Positions 14,924 to 23,606 of a stretch of 64,000 nt of DNA are shown piece after piece. The stretch is from contig NZ_JAAGLY010000012.1 in NCBI RefSeq assembly GCF_010548375.1, positions 1 through 64,000 of the forward strand. Reading direction: 5' to 3'. This DNA comes from Streptomyces sp. SID13726 (GTDB taxonomy: Bacteria; Actinomycetota; Actinomycetes; Streptomycetales; Streptomycetaceae). The position numbers and the translations under genes were made by a program. Position 1 is the stretch's first letter. Each line of letters opens with the position of its first letter. The notes below the pieces were generated by a model that had not been told where the DNA came from, ran no database searches, and saw nothing but the letters and a program-made list of their open reading frames with translations.

Positions 14924-16228
14924 TCAGCTGAGCCTGACCGGGTTAACGACATCCGCGATCAAGACCAAGATCGTGAAGCAGATGAAGATCCCCGCCACCA
15001 CATAAGCCACCGGCATCAGCTTCGCCACGTCGAACGGTCCCGGGTCCGGGCGCTTGAGGACCTTCGCCAGGTTGCGGCGCAGGGACTCCCAGAGGGCGCC
15101 CGCGATGTGGCCGCCGTCCAGGGGCAGCAGCGGGAGCATGTTGAACAGGAACAGGGAGAGGTTGAAGCCCGCCACCAGCATCAGCGCCATGGCGAGTTGC
15201 TGGGTCGGGGGGATGTCGAGGGTGAAGATCTCGCCGCCGACGCGGGCCGCTCCGACCACGCCCATCGGGGAGTCCGGCTCGCGCGGGGCGTCGCCGAAGG
15301 CCGCGTTCCACAGGGCCGGGATCTTGCCGGGCAGGGCGGCGAGGGAGTCGACGGCGTCGCCGACGCGATCGCCCATCCACACCACGGAGTCGCCGAAGTC
15401 CTGCTTGACGATGCCGGTGGCGGCGCTGAAGCCGAGGAAGCCCGCGGTGACGTACTCGCCCTGGACGTACTGGCCGCTGGAGTCCTTCTTGGCGACCTGG
15501 TTGCTGGCGATCTTCGCCGTCAGCGTGACGTCCTTGCCGTCGCGCTCGACGACGATCGGGACCGTCTTGTCGGGGTTGGCGCGGATCAGGTCGGAGAGCT
15601 TGTTCCAGTCGTCCGTCTTCACGCCGTTGAACGAGAGGATCTTGTCGCCGGCCTTGAGGCCCGCGGCCGCGGCCGGGGAGGCGGGGTCGGAGGCCTTGCA
15701 GTTCTCGCGGTTCTGGCTCTGGGCGATCACGCACTTGGAGACCGAGCTGACCGTGTTGGTCTGCTGGGAGATGCCGAAGCCCATGAGGACGGTGAGGAAC
15801 AGCGCCGCCGCGAGGACGAGGTTCGCGAACGGGCCCGCGAACATCACGATGACCCGCTTCCAGGGCTTACGGGTGTAGAAGAGGCGTTTCTCGTCGCCGG
15901 GCTGGAGTTCCTCGAAGGCCGCCGAGCGGGCGTCCTCGATCATGCCGCGCCAGGGGGAGGTGGAGCGTGCGCTTATGCGGCCGTCGTCACCAGGGGGGAA
16001 CATGCCGATCATGCGGATGTAGCCGCCGAACGGGATGGCCTTGATGCCGTACTCCGTCTCGCCCTTCTTCCGCGACCAGACGGTCGGGCCGAAGCCGACC
16101 ATGTACTGCGGCACGCGGATGCGGAAGAGCTTGGCGAAGGACAGGTGCCCCAGCTCGTGCCACGCGATCGACACCAGGAGGCCGAAGGCGAAGAGCCCTA
16201 TGCCGAGGATGAACATCAGGGTCGTCAT
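14924..16228 (-). CDS. rseP: Site-2 intramembrane metalloprotease (RseP/Rip1, M50 family)
   Basis: A 434-residue membrane zinc protease that performs regulated intramembrane proteolysis, for example of anti-sigma factors. It has HELGH near residues 22-26 in the first membrane segment, GFGPT and GIKAIPFGGYIRM, a PDZ domain (about 185-260, GLKAGDKILSFNGV), and the second zinc-ligand motif NMLPLLPLDGGH near 367-378. The ATG overlaps the dxr stop (ATGA). The final residues VNPVRLS span the att core of the inserted element, which supplies the present stop codon. The protein appears complete. Confidence 0.95.
   Translation of the reverse strand: MTTLMFILGIGLFAFGLLVSIAWHELGHLSFAKLFRIRVPQYMVGFGPTVWSRKKGETEYGIKAIPFGGYIRMIGMFPPGDDGRISARSTSPWRGMIEDARSAAFEELQPGDEKRLFYTRKPWKRVIVMFAGPFANLVLAAALFLTVLMGFGISQQTNTVSSVSKCVIAQSQNRENCKASDPASPAAAAGLKAGDKILSFNGVKTDDWNKLSDLIRANPDKTVPIVVERDGKDVTLTAKIASNQVAKKDSSGQYVQGEYVTAGFLGFSAATGIVKQDFGDSVVWMGDRVGDAVDSLAALPGKIPALWNAAFGDAPREPDSPMGVVGAARVGGEIFTLDIPPTQQLAMALMLVAGFNLSLFLFNMLPLLPLDGGHIAGALWESLRRNLAKVLKRPDPGPFDVAKLMPVAYVVAGIFICFTILVLIADVVNPVRLS
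14934..14947. repeat. att-like direct repeat, right copy (rseP side)
   Basis: CTGACCGGGTTAAC, identical to 12795-12808. It encodes VNPVR at the end of rseP; the following codons and stop (LS, TGA) come from the element. Confidence 0.75.
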
Positions 16229-17481
16229 GCACGGGCCTCCGCCGTCTGTGCCGTCAGTTCCCGGGCCCGGGTCCGCGCCCAGGTCTCCGCTTCGAGGACG
16301 TCCGCGACGGTGAGCGAGGTGCCGCGGCGCGGGGTGCCGTGCTCGTCCACCACCCGGGTCACGGTCTCCATGATCCCGTTGAACGGCAGCGCGCCGGCCC
16401 GGAAGGCCTCCACGCACTCCTCGTTGGCGGCATTGAACACCGCCGGGGCCGTGCCCGCGAGCTGCCCCACGTGCCGCGCGAGGTTCACCGAGGGGAAGGC
16501 GTCGTTGTCGAGCGGGAAGAACTCCCAGGTCGACGCCTTGCTCCAGTCGAAGGCGGGCGCCGCGTCGGGGACGCGCTCGGGCCAGCCCAGACCGATGGCG
16601 ATCGGGCCGCGCATGTCGGGGGGCGTCGCCTGGGCGATCGTGGATCCGTCCGTGAACTCAACCATCGAGTGGACATACGACTGGGGATGCACGACCACCT
16701 CAATGCGGTCGAAGGGAATGTCGTAGAGGAGGTGGGCCTCGATGACTTCCAGCCCCTTGTTGACCAGGGTCGCGGAGTTGATCGTGATGACCGGGCCCAT
16801 GGCCCAGGTGGGGTGGGCGAGGGCGTCCTCGACGGTGACGTTCGAGAGTTCTTCCTTCGTACGGCCGCGGAACGGTCCCCCGGACGCCGTGACGACCAGC
16901 TTCCGTACGTCCGCGCGCGTCCCGGAGGCCAGCGACTGGAAGAGGGCCGCGTGCTCGGAGTCGACCGGGATGATCTGCCCGGGCTTGGCGAGCGCCTTGA
17001 CCAGCGGGCCGCCCACGATGAGCGACTCCTTGTTGGCGAGCGCGAGGGTGCGGCCCGCCTCCAGGGCGGCGAGGGTCGGGGCGAGGCCGATGGAGCCGGT
17101 GATGCCGTTGAGCACGGTGTGGCAGTCGGAGGCGGCCACCTGGGTCGCCGCGTCGGGCCCGGCGAGGATCTCGGGAAGCGGTTCGCCGGTGCCGTACAGA
17201 CCACTGAGCGCTTCGCGCAGCTGCGGTACGACGTCCTCGCGGGCCACCGCCACGGTCCGCGCCCTCAGCCGGTGCGCCTGCTCGGCGAGCAGCGCGACCC
17301 GGCCGCCGTTGGCGGAGAGCCCGGTCACCCGGAACCGGTCGGGGTTGCGCAGCACGAGATCGATGGCCTGGGTGCCGATGGAGCCCGTGGAGCCGAGGAT
17401 CACCACGTCCTTGGGGCCGTCGCCCGCGAGGGGGTCGTAGACCAGGTGCGGGTCGGCGAGAGGGGCTGGACTGTCGCTCAT
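16225..17481 (-). CDS. dxr: 1-deoxy-D-xylulose 5-phosphate reductoisomerase
   Basis: A 418-residue NADPH-dependent enzyme, the first committed step of the MEP pathway. It has the Rossmann motif ILGSTGSIGTQAIDLV near 28-43, the ALANKESLIVGG segment, the metal/substrate region IIPVDSEHAALFQSL and SGGPFRG, and WAMGPVITINSATLVNKGLEVIE-type sequence in the catalytic domain. It is coupled to rseP by a 4-bp overlap and shares the isoprenoid pathway with ispG downstream. The ATG at 17481 matches the family length, with a short N-terminal extension common in Streptomyces. Confidence 0.97.
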   Translation of the reverse strand: MSDSPAPLADPHLVYDPLAGDGPKDVVILGSTGSIGTQAIDLVLRNPDRFRVTGLSANGGRVALLAEQAHRLRARTVAVAREDVVPQLREALSGLYGTGEPLPEILAGPDAATQVAASDCHTVLNGITGSIGLAPTLAALEAGRTLALANKESLIVGGPLVKALAKPGQIIPVDSEHAALFQSLASGTRADVRKLVVTASGGPFRGRTKEELSNVTVEDALAHPTWAMGPVITINSATLVNKGLEVIEAHLLYDIPFDRIEVVVHPQSYVHSMVEFTDGSTIAQATPPDMRGPIAIGLGWPERVPDAAPAFDWSKASTWEFFPLDNDAFPSVNLARHVGQLAGTAPAVFNAANEECVEAFRAGALPFNGIMETVTRVVDEHGTPRRGTSLTVADVLEAETWARTRARELTAQTAEARA

Positions 17482-17515
17482 CCCTCCATTGTGGCCGTAA
17501 GGGCGGTGTAGGAGG

Positions 17516-17546
17516 ACAGCGCGTCCCCCGTCGGGGGACGCGCTGT
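17516..17546. terminator. Strong hairpin between acyl-CoA dehydrogenase and dxr
   Basis: ACAGCGCGTCCCCC (17516-17529) and GGGGGACGCGCTGT (17533-17546) form a perfect 14-bp stem with a 3-nt loop, 10 bp after the stop of the acyl-CoA dehydrogenase gene. It separates that transcript from dxr. Confidence 0.85.
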
Positions 17547-17556
17547 CATGAGACCG

Positions 17557-19488
17557 TCACCGGATCGGGCGGTGGACGTTCTCCCGTTCGCTCGGGCCGG
17601 GGGTCGCGTCCGCGATCCAGACGCCCTCCCCGGAGGGGTCGACGATGCCGTCCTCCAGCCAGGTGTAGGTGCCGGACATGACGCCCTTGACGACCTTGCG
17701 GTCCTGGTCGTCGGTGTTGTTCCAGAGGCGGCCGAAGAGTTCCTCGATCCGCAGGCGGGACTGGCGGCAGAAGGCGTCGGCGAGCTGGTACGCCTCGCGG
17801 CCGTGCGGCTCGGTGGTGCGCAGGAGTTCGGCCCGGACGCAGGCCGCGCTCATCGCGAACAGCTCGGCGCCGATGTCGACGATCCGGCCGAGGAAGCCCT
17901 GCTTGGTCTCCATGCGGCCCTGCCAGCGGGACATGGCGTAGAAGGTGGAGCGGGCCAGCTTGCGGGACGTGCGTTCGACGTAGCGGAGATGCGTCGACAG
18001 GTCGACCTCGCGCTTGAACTCGGCGTACGACGACGGGAGTTGTCCCGGTCCAGCCACCAGCTTCGGGAGCCACTTGGCGTAGAAGACGCCGGCGTTCGCG
18101 CCCGCCTTGGCCTTGTCGCCGAGGGACTTCTCGGGGTCGATGAGGTCGCCGGCGACGGAGAGGTGGGCGTCGACGGCCTCGCGGGCGATCAGCAGGTGCA
18201 TGATCTCCGTGGAGCCCTCGAAGATGCGGTTGATGCGCAGGTCTCGCAGGACCTGTTCGGCGGGGACGGCCTTCTCGCCGCGGGCCCGCAGGGACTCGGC
18301 GGTCTCGAAGCCGCGGCCGCCGCGGATCTGGACGAGTTCGTCGGCGACGAGCCAGGCCATCTCGGAGGCGTAGAGCTTGGCGAGGGCGCCCTCGATGCGG
18401 ATGTCGTTGCGGTCCTCGTCGGCCATCTGGGAGGACAGGTCGAGGACGGCCTCCAGGGCGAAGGTGGTCGCCGCGATGAAGGAGATCTTGGCGCCGACGG
18501 CCTCGTGGTGGGCGATCGGCTTGCCCCACTGCTCGCGGGCCGCGGACCACTCGCGGGCGATCTTCAGGGACCACTTGCCGGCGGCCACGCAGGAGGCGGG
18601 CAGCGAGAGGCGGCCGGTGTTGAGGGTGGTCAGGGCGATCTTCAGGCCCTGGCCCTCCTTGCCGATGAGGTGCACGGCCGGGACCCGGACCTGGTGGAAG
18701 CGGGTGACGCCGTTCTCGATGCCGCGCAGGCCCATGAAGGCGTTGCGGTTCTCGACGGTGACGCCGGGTGAGTCGGTCTCCACCACGAAGGCGGTGATGC
18801 CGCCCCGGTGGCCCTCGGACTTCGGGACGCGGGCCATGACGACGAGGAGGTCGGCGACCACGCCGTTGGTGGTCCACAGCTTCACGCCGTCGAGGACGTA
18901 CTCGTCCCCGTCGGGTACGGCGGTGGTGGCGAGGCGGGCCGGGTCGGAGCCGACGTCCGGTTCGGTGAGGAGGAAGGCGCTGATGTCGGTGCGGGCGCAC
19001 CGGGGCAGGAACTTCTCCTTCTGCTCCTGGGTGCCGAACAGCTTCAGCGGCTGGGGTACGCCGATCGACTGGTGGGCGGAGAGCAGTACGCCGATCGCCG
19101 GGCTCGCGGAGCCGGCCAGGGCCAGCGCCTTGTTGTAGTACACCTGGGTGAGGCCGAGGCCGCCGTACTTGGTGTCGATCTTCATGCCGAAGGCGCCGAG
19201 CTCCTTGAGCCCGTTGATCACGTCGTCGGGGATGCGGGCCTCGCGCTCGATGAGCGCCCCGTCCACCTTGGTCTCGCAGAAGTCGCGGAGCTGGGCGAGG
19301 AACTCCTCGCCGCGCCGGGCGTCCTCGGCCGGGGGCATCGGGTGGGGGTGGATGAGGTCGAGCCGGAAACGTCCGAGGAACAGCTCCTTGGCGAAGCTGG
19401 GCTTGCGCCAGTCCTGCTCCCGGGCGGCCTCCGCCACCTCGCGCGCCTCGCGCTCGGTGACGACGGGCTTCTTGGATGGTGCGGACAT
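17557..19488 (-). CDS. Acyl-CoA dehydrogenase (very-long-chain type)
   Basis: A ~643-residue FAD enzyme of fatty acid beta-oxidation. It shows the acyl-CoA dehydrogenase domains in order: an N-terminal helical part (about 65-170), the middle beta domain (FLLTEPDVGSDPARL, KLWTTNGVVADLLVV) and the C-terminal helical domain with RGGRGFE and RDLRINRIFEGSTEIMHLL. A ~200-residue C-terminal extension resembles the VLCAD/ACAD9 group rather than the ~380-residue short enzymes. The ATG at 19488 is preferred because GAGGTGA lies 5 nt upstream; the frame is open to a GTG at 19497. Confidence 0.92.
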   Translation of the reverse strand: MSAPSKKPVVTEREAREVAEAAREQDWRKPSFAKELFLGRFRLDLIHPHPMPPAEDARRGEEFLAQLRDFCETKVDGALIEREARIPDDVINGLKELGAFGMKIDTKYGGLGLTQVYYNKALALAGSASPAIGVLLSAHQSIGVPQPLKLFGTQEQKEKFLPRCARTDISAFLLTEPDVGSDPARLATTAVPDGDEYVLDGVKLWTTNGVVADLLVVMARVPKSEGHRGGITAFVVETDSPGVTVENRNAFMGLRGIENGVTRFHQVRVPAVHLIGKEGQGLKIALTTLNTGRLSLPASCVAAGKWSLKIAREWSAAREQWGKPIAHHEAVGAKISFIAATTFALEAVLDLSSQMADEDRNDIRIEGALAKLYASEMAWLVADELVQIRGGRGFETAESLRARGEKAVPAEQVLRDLRINRIFEGSTEIMHLLIAREAVDAHLSVAGDLIDPEKSLGDKAKAGANAGVFYAKWLPKLVAGPGQLPSSYAEFKREVDLSTHLRYVERTSRKLARSTFYAMSRWQGRMETKQGFLGRIVDIGAELFAMSAACVRAELLRTTEPHGREAYQLADAFCRQSRLRIEELFGRLWNNTDDQDRKVVKGVMSGTYTWLEDGIVDPSGEGVWIADATPGPSERENVHRPIR

Positions 19489-19670
19489 GAGGCTCACCTC
19501 GCCGCGAATCGGGATCTTGTGGCCGATGTGTTACTCATCGGTGCTACTCGATCGTATGTACCCGATCCCGGGCGGGGCCACCACCCTTCGCGCGGCCGTT
19601 CGGCCAAACTCGACGGAATCACGGGGACCCGGCGTGGTAGGGAGGGAGTCACGCCCCCGCCCGAGAGTCG

Positions 19671-19690
19671 TTGTCGAAGCGCTTCGACAA
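19671..19690. promoter_or_regulatory. LacI-family operator 1
   Basis: TTGTCGAAGCGCTTCGACAA is a perfect 20-bp palindrome with the central CG step typical of LacI-family sites. The same core TCGAAGCGCTTCGA occurs twice in the importer/GH3 control region. Confidence 0.85.
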
Positions 19691-19760
19691 CCTATGGACA
19701 CCCACTCCCGGGGGAGCTACTGTCGAACCACCCTCACCCGCCGTTGTACGCACTGCGCAC

Positions 19761-19778
19761 TGTCGAAGCGCTTCACAA
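19761..19778. promoter_or_regulatory. LacI-family operator 2
   Basis: TGTCGAAGCGCTTCACAA, one mismatch from operator 1, 16 bp before the lacI start codon. Its position suggests repression of lacI by its own product. Confidence 0.8.
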
Positions 19779-19793
19779 AGCTTGGAGAGCTGG

Positions 19794-20801
19794 ATGGTCA
19801 CCCTCGCCGAGGTCGCCCAGCACGCCGGAGTCTCGGCGAGCACGGTGAGCTATGTCCTCAGTGGCAAGAGGTCCATCTCCACGACCACCCGGCAGCGGGT
19901 CGAGCAGAGCATCCGCGAACTCGGCTACCACCCGAACGCGGGCGCCCGCGCCCTCGCCAGCAGCAGGTCCAACATCATCGCGCTGATGATCCCGCTCCGC
20001 ACCGACATGTACGTGCCGGTGATGATGGAGATCGCCATCGCGGTGGCCACCACGGCACGGAACCACGGGTACGACGTCCTGCTGCTCACCGGCGAGGAGG
20101 GCCCCGACGCGGTACGCCGGGTCACCGGCAGCGGCCTGGCCGACGCGATGATCCTGATGGACGTCGAACTCGACGACGAGCGGCTGCCGTTGCTGCGCGG
20201 CACCGACCAGCCGTCCGTGCTCATCGGCCTCCCCGCCGACACCTCGGGCCTGACCTGCGTCGACCTCGACTTCCGGGCCACCGGCGCGCTGTGCGTCGAG
20301 CACCTCGCGAAGCTCGGCCACCGCGACATCGCTGTCATCGGCGAGGCCCCCGCGGTCTACGAACGCCATACCGGTTTCGCCGAGCGCACCCTGGACGGAC
20401 TCCGGTCGCGCGCCCTGGAGTTGGGCGTACGACTGCTGCACCGGCCGTGCGACGGCGGGTACGACGCGATGGCCGTGACCCTCGCCCGCATCCTCGACGA
20501 GCGCCCTTCCACCACGGGCTTCGTCGTGCAGAACGAACAGGCCGTGGAGCCGCTGCTCGCCCTGCTGCGCCAGCAGGGCCGGGCCATCCCCGAGGACGTC
20601 TCGGTGGTCGCGGTCTGCCCCGAACAGGTCGCCGTCCAGGCCTCGGTGCGGCTCACCTCGGTCGCCATCCCGGCCCAGGAGATGGGCCGGCACGCGGTGG
20701 AGCGGCTCGCCGCCAAGCTGGAGGGCCGCGGCGAGGACGAAGTCGTCCTGATCGAACCCGAGTTGACGGTCCGGGCCAGCACCGGCCCCGCCGCCTCCTG
20801 A
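19794..20801 (+). CDS. LacI-family transcriptional regulator of the glycan locus
   Basis: A 335-residue regulator. The helix-turn-helix (VTLAEVAQHAGVSASTVSYV, residues 2-21) is followed by the hinge-helix segment GARALASSRSNIIALMIP and a periplasmic-binding-protein-like sensor domain (about 58-335), so a sugar is the likely effector. The frame is open upstream through both operators, but the ATG at 19794 gives the normal family start. It lies just before the GH31 gene (87 bp) on the same strand. Four matching palindromes in the window indicate that it controls itself, the sugar importer and GH3. Confidence 0.93.
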   Translation: MVTLAEVAQHAGVSASTVSYVLSGKRSISTTTRQRVEQSIRELGYHPNAGARALASSRSNIIALMIPLRTDMYVPVMMEIAIAVATTARNHGYDVLLLTGEEGPDAVRRVTGSGLADAMILMDVELDDERLPLLRGTDQPSVLIGLPADTSGLTCVDLDFRATGALCVEHLAKLGHRDIAVIGEAPAVYERHTGFAERTLDGLRSRALELGVRLLHRPCDGGYDAMAVTLARILDERPSTTGFVVQNEQAVEPLLALLRQQGRAIPEDVSVVAVCPEQVAVQASVRLTSVAIPAQEMGRHAVERLAAKLEGRGEDEVVLIEPELTVRASTGPAAS

Positions 20802-20888
20802 ACAAGGCTCCACCCCGACACCTCCCGCACGGCCCCTGCCGGGGCCTGGGCACCCCCTTGTCTGTCCTCCCCGTCAGGAGCACCCTCC

Positions 20889-22937
20889 GTGACTCACCCT
20901 GCCGAAATCCAGCCCAAGGTCAGCCTCGCGCAGTCGTCCCCCACCGTCGGCACCTTCCGTGAGCGGGACGGCGCGCTGGAGTGGAGCGGCCGCCAGGAGA
21001 CCGTACGTGTCGAGCCGTGGGGCCCGGACGCGGTCCGGGTGCGCGCACGGCTCGGCGGACCGATCCTCGAAGGGCTGCCGGGCGCCCTGCTCGACGAGCC
21101 ACCGGCCACCGAGAGCACGGTCAAGATCGGTGACGGGGAAGCCCAGTTGACCGTGGGCGCGCTGACCGTCCACGTCGACGCCGAGGGGCAGCTCCGCTTC
21201 CTGCGCTCCGAGGACGCGTCCGAACTCCTCGCCGAGGCCCGCGCCCACTTCTGGTGGCCCGGCTCGCGCCTGTACACCGCGGTCGGCAACGGCCACCACC
21301 GTCTGGAGCAGCGCTTCGCCGCCTACGACGACGAGAAGCTGTACGGGCTCGGCCAGCACCAGCACGGCAAGCTGGACCAGAAGGGCCTGGTCCTCGACCT
21401 GATCCAGCGCAACGCCGAGGTCGGCATCCCGGTCCTCGCCTCCAGCCGCGGCTACACCCTGCTGTGGAACAACCCGGCGATCGGCCGCGTGGAGCTGGCC
21501 CACAACGGCACGCGCTGGGTGGCCGACTCGGCCCGCCAGATCGACTACTGGATCACCGCGGGCGAACTGGCCGACGGCCAGCGGCGCTACAGCGCGGTGA
21601 CGGGCCGTACGCCGATGCTGCCGGAGTGGGCGGCGGGCTTCTGGCAGTGCAAGCTGCGCTACCGCACCCAGGACGAACTCCTCTCCGTGGCAAGGGAGTA
21701 CAAGCGCCGGGGCCTGCCCATCTCGGCGATCGTCTGCGACTTCTTCCACTGGACGCACCTCGGCGAGTGGAAGTTCGACCCGGCCGAGTGGCCCGACCCG
21801 GCGGCGATGGTCCGTGAACTGGAGGAGCTGGGCATCAAGTTGGTGGTCAGCGTCTGGCCCTCGGTGTCACCGCTCAGCGAGAACCACGCCCTGATGGAGC
21901 AGCGCGGCTATTTCATCGGCACCCAGTACGGCCCGATGGCGCACGCCGACTGGCCGGACAAGGGGGTCGCCTCCACCGTCCAGGTCGCCTTCTACGACGC
22001 CACGAACCCGGAGGCCCGGGAGTTCATGTGGTCGCGCGTGAAGGAGAACTACCTGGAGCCGTACGGCATCACGGCGTTCTGGCTGGACGCCTGCGAGCCG
22101 GAGCTGAAGCCGGGGTTCCAGGAGAACCTGCGGTACTGGGCGGGGCCGGGTCTTGAGGTCGGCAACAGCTACCCGGCCGAGAACTCCCGCACCTTCCACG
22201 AGGGCCTGACGGCCGCCGGCGAGGAGGTCATCACCCTCAACCGCTCGGCCTGGGCGGGCAGTCAGCGCTACGGGGCCGCGCTGTGGTCCGGTGACATCGG
22301 CACCGACTTCCCGACCCTGCGCGAGCAGATCGCGGCCGGTCTCAACACCGCGATGTCCGGGATTCCCTGGTGGAACACCGACATCGGCGGCTTCCACGGC
22401 GGGGACCCGGACGATCCCGCGTACCGCGAGGTCATGGTCCGCTGGTTCCAGTTCGGTGCGCTGTCGCCCTTGATGCGGCTGCACGGGTTCCGCGACCCGG
22501 GGATGCCGCTGGGGCCGGACATGACGGGCGGCCCCAACGAGGTGTGGTCGTACGGCGAGGAGGCCGGGGCGATCCTGGAGAAGTACCTGCGGCTGCGGGA
22601 GCGGTTGAAGCCCTATGTGCTTCGGGTGATGCGGGAGGCGCACGAGGAGGGGCTGACTCCCATGCGGCCGCTGTTCCTTGAGTTCCCCTCGGATCAGGCG
22701 GCCTGGGACGTGGACGACGCGTATCTCTTCGGGGCGGATGTGCTGGTCGCGCCTGTGCTCACGGCTGGGGCGACGGCTCGTACGGCGTATCTTCCGGCGG
22801 GTTCGTCCTGGACCGACGCGTGGACGGGTGTCACGTACGAGGGCGGGACGACCGTGACCGTCGACGCCCCGCTGGACCGGATTCCGTTGTTCCTGCGGGA
22901 TGGGGCGCGGTTGCCGATTCAGGATGTGCCGCGGTAG
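20889..22937 (+). CDS. GH31 glycoside hydrolase, probably alpha-xylosidase (YicI-like)
   Basis: A 682-residue cytoplasmic enzyme without signal peptide. GH31 features are an N-terminal beta-sandwich (about 1-230), the catalytic barrel with FWLDACEPE carrying the nucleophile Asp near 400, and WSGDIGTD with the acid/base Asp near 468. The sequence FWQCKLRYRTQDELL and the LDACEPE form resemble bacterial alpha-xylosidases such as YicI, which remove xylose from xyloglucan oligosaccharides. A plain alpha-glucosidase cannot be excluded. GTG start with AGGAG 9 nt upstream. The surrounding xyloglucan-type enzymes support the xylosidase reading. Confidence 0.85.
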   Translation: MTHPAEIQPKVSLAQSSPTVGTFRERDGALEWSGRQETVRVEPWGPDAVRVRARLGGPILEGLPGALLDEPPATESTVKIGDGEAQLTVGALTVHVDAEGQLRFLRSEDASELLAEARAHFWWPGSRLYTAVGNGHHRLEQRFAAYDDEKLYGLGQHQHGKLDQKGLVLDLIQRNAEVGIPVLASSRGYTLLWNNPAIGRVELAHNGTRWVADSARQIDYWITAGELADGQRRYSAVTGRTPMLPEWAAGFWQCKLRYRTQDELLSVAREYKRRGLPISAIVCDFFHWTHLGEWKFDPAEWPDPAAMVRELEELGIKLVVSVWPSVSPLSENHALMEQRGYFIGTQYGPMAHADWPDKGVASTVQVAFYDATNPEAREFMWSRVKENYLEPYGITAFWLDACEPELKPGFQENLRYWAGPGLEVGNSYPAENSRTFHEGLTAAGEEVITLNRSAWAGSQRYGAALWSGDIGTDFPTLREQIAAGLNTAMSGIPWWNTDIGGFHGGDPDDPAYREVMVRWFQFGALSPLMRLHGFRDPGMPLGPDMTGGPNEVWSYGEEAGAILEKYLRLRERLKPYVLRVMREAHEEGLTPMRPLFLEFPSDQAAWDVDDAYLFGADVLVAPVLTAGATARTAYLPAGSSWTDAWTGVTYEGGTTVTVDAPLDRIPLFLRDGARLPIQDVPR

Positions 22938-22964
22938 GTCGTCGGTCGGTTGCGGGCCGGTCGT

Positions 22965-22993
22965 GGCCGGTCGCGCAGTTCCCCGCGCCCCTG
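22965..22993 (+). repeat. Streptomyces interspersed repeat, copy 3
   Basis: GGCCGGTCGCGCAGTTCCCC followed by GCGCCCCTG, between the convergent ends of the GH31 and chorismate mutase genes. Confidence 0.8.
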
Positions 22994-23012
22994 AAAAGCC
23001 CCTGTTTCTCCG

Positions 23013-23579
23013 TCAGTCGCGGCAGACGGAGGGCAGGGCGCGGATCAGCGCGCGGGTGTGCAGTCCGTCCAAGTGGTCCTCGTGGTGGATCTGGACGGCC
23101 GCCAGGGTCAGTTCGGGGCGGCACTCGAAGGTGCCACGTTTCCGGGAGGTGTCGGCCAGGGACTGGACCAGCGCGCCGGTGATCCGGTTGATCTTCTGCC
23201 GTACGACATTCAGGTCCGGCTTGGTCGTCGGGGCCTCGTCGGGATGGGCGGTCCAGCGCTGGAACAGGCCCCGTTGCACGACCTTGTTCGCCTCGATCTG
23301 GTCGCGGAAGATCACGCGGATCTCGGCCGGGTCGGCGCCGATCTGCTCGGCCTGTGCCGCCACGGCGTCCAGGACCTGTTGTTCGCGGGCCGGGTCGTCG
23401 ATGGGGCTGTCGGTGCCCCACTTGGCGGCGGCCACGAGGTCGGCGGTGGCGAGGCGTTCCGCGGAGAGGTCGGCCACGGTGTGGAGGGACTGGGTGGGTG
23501 CCGCCGCCGCGCTGCCCGGCACGACGAGCAGTGCGGCGGCGGCGATCAGGGGGACGGCGAGGGGGGTGGAGTTGCGCAT
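23013..23579 (-). CDS. Secreted chorismate mutase, AroQ-gamma type
   Basis: A 188-residue protein with an N-terminal signal peptide (MRNSTPLAVPLIAAAALLVV, cleavage near Ala-Ala-Ala about residue 28). The mature part matches the periplasmic/secreted AroQ-gamma family: LVAAAKWGTDSPIDDPAREQ, VIFRDQIEANKVVQRGLF and a Cys pair near the end (ECRPEL ... SVC). These enzymes convert chorismate to prephenate outside the cytoplasm; their purpose is unclear even where studied. It lies inside the glycan locus, facing the GH12 gene in the same direction. The ATG at 23579 gives the cleanest signal peptide; a GTG at 23597 is possible. Confidence 0.85.
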   Translation of the reverse strand: MRNSTPLAVPLIAAAALLVVPGSAAAAPTQSLHTVADLSAERLATADLVAAAKWGTDSPIDDPAREQQVLDAVAAQAEQIGADPAEIRVIFRDQIEANKVVQRGLFQRWTAHPDEAPTTKPDLNVVRQKINRITGALVQSLADTSRKRGTFECRPELTLAAVQIHHEDHLDGLHTRALIRALPSVCRD

Positions 23580-23606
23580 GGTCCCATCAAACCCCACCCC
23601 GTTCGG

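Larger units (their letters stand above)
12795..14947. mobile_element. One-gene integrated element at the 3' end of rseP
   Basis: A ~2.14-kb segment bounded by a 14-bp direct repeat (CTGACCGGGTTAAC) that carries only a serine recombinase gene and ~190 bp of leader DNA. It lies at the exact 3' end of rseP and splits the usual rseP-ispG neighbourhood. Both rseP and the recombinase read through a copy of the repeat in the same frame. This is the arrangement expected after site-specific integration by a serine integrase at a 3' coding-end attB. Excision has not been shown. Confidence 0.75.
19489..19793. promoter_or_regulatory. Divergent control region of acyl-CoA dehydrogenase and lacI
   Basis: A 305-bp gap without a gene. 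It holds two LacI-type palindromes (19671-19690 and 19761-19778) near lacI. On the acyl-CoA dehydrogenase side a repeated TACTC pattern (GTTACTCATCG and GCTACTCGATCG, about 19529-19554) could be an operator for that gene. Confidence 0.6.
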
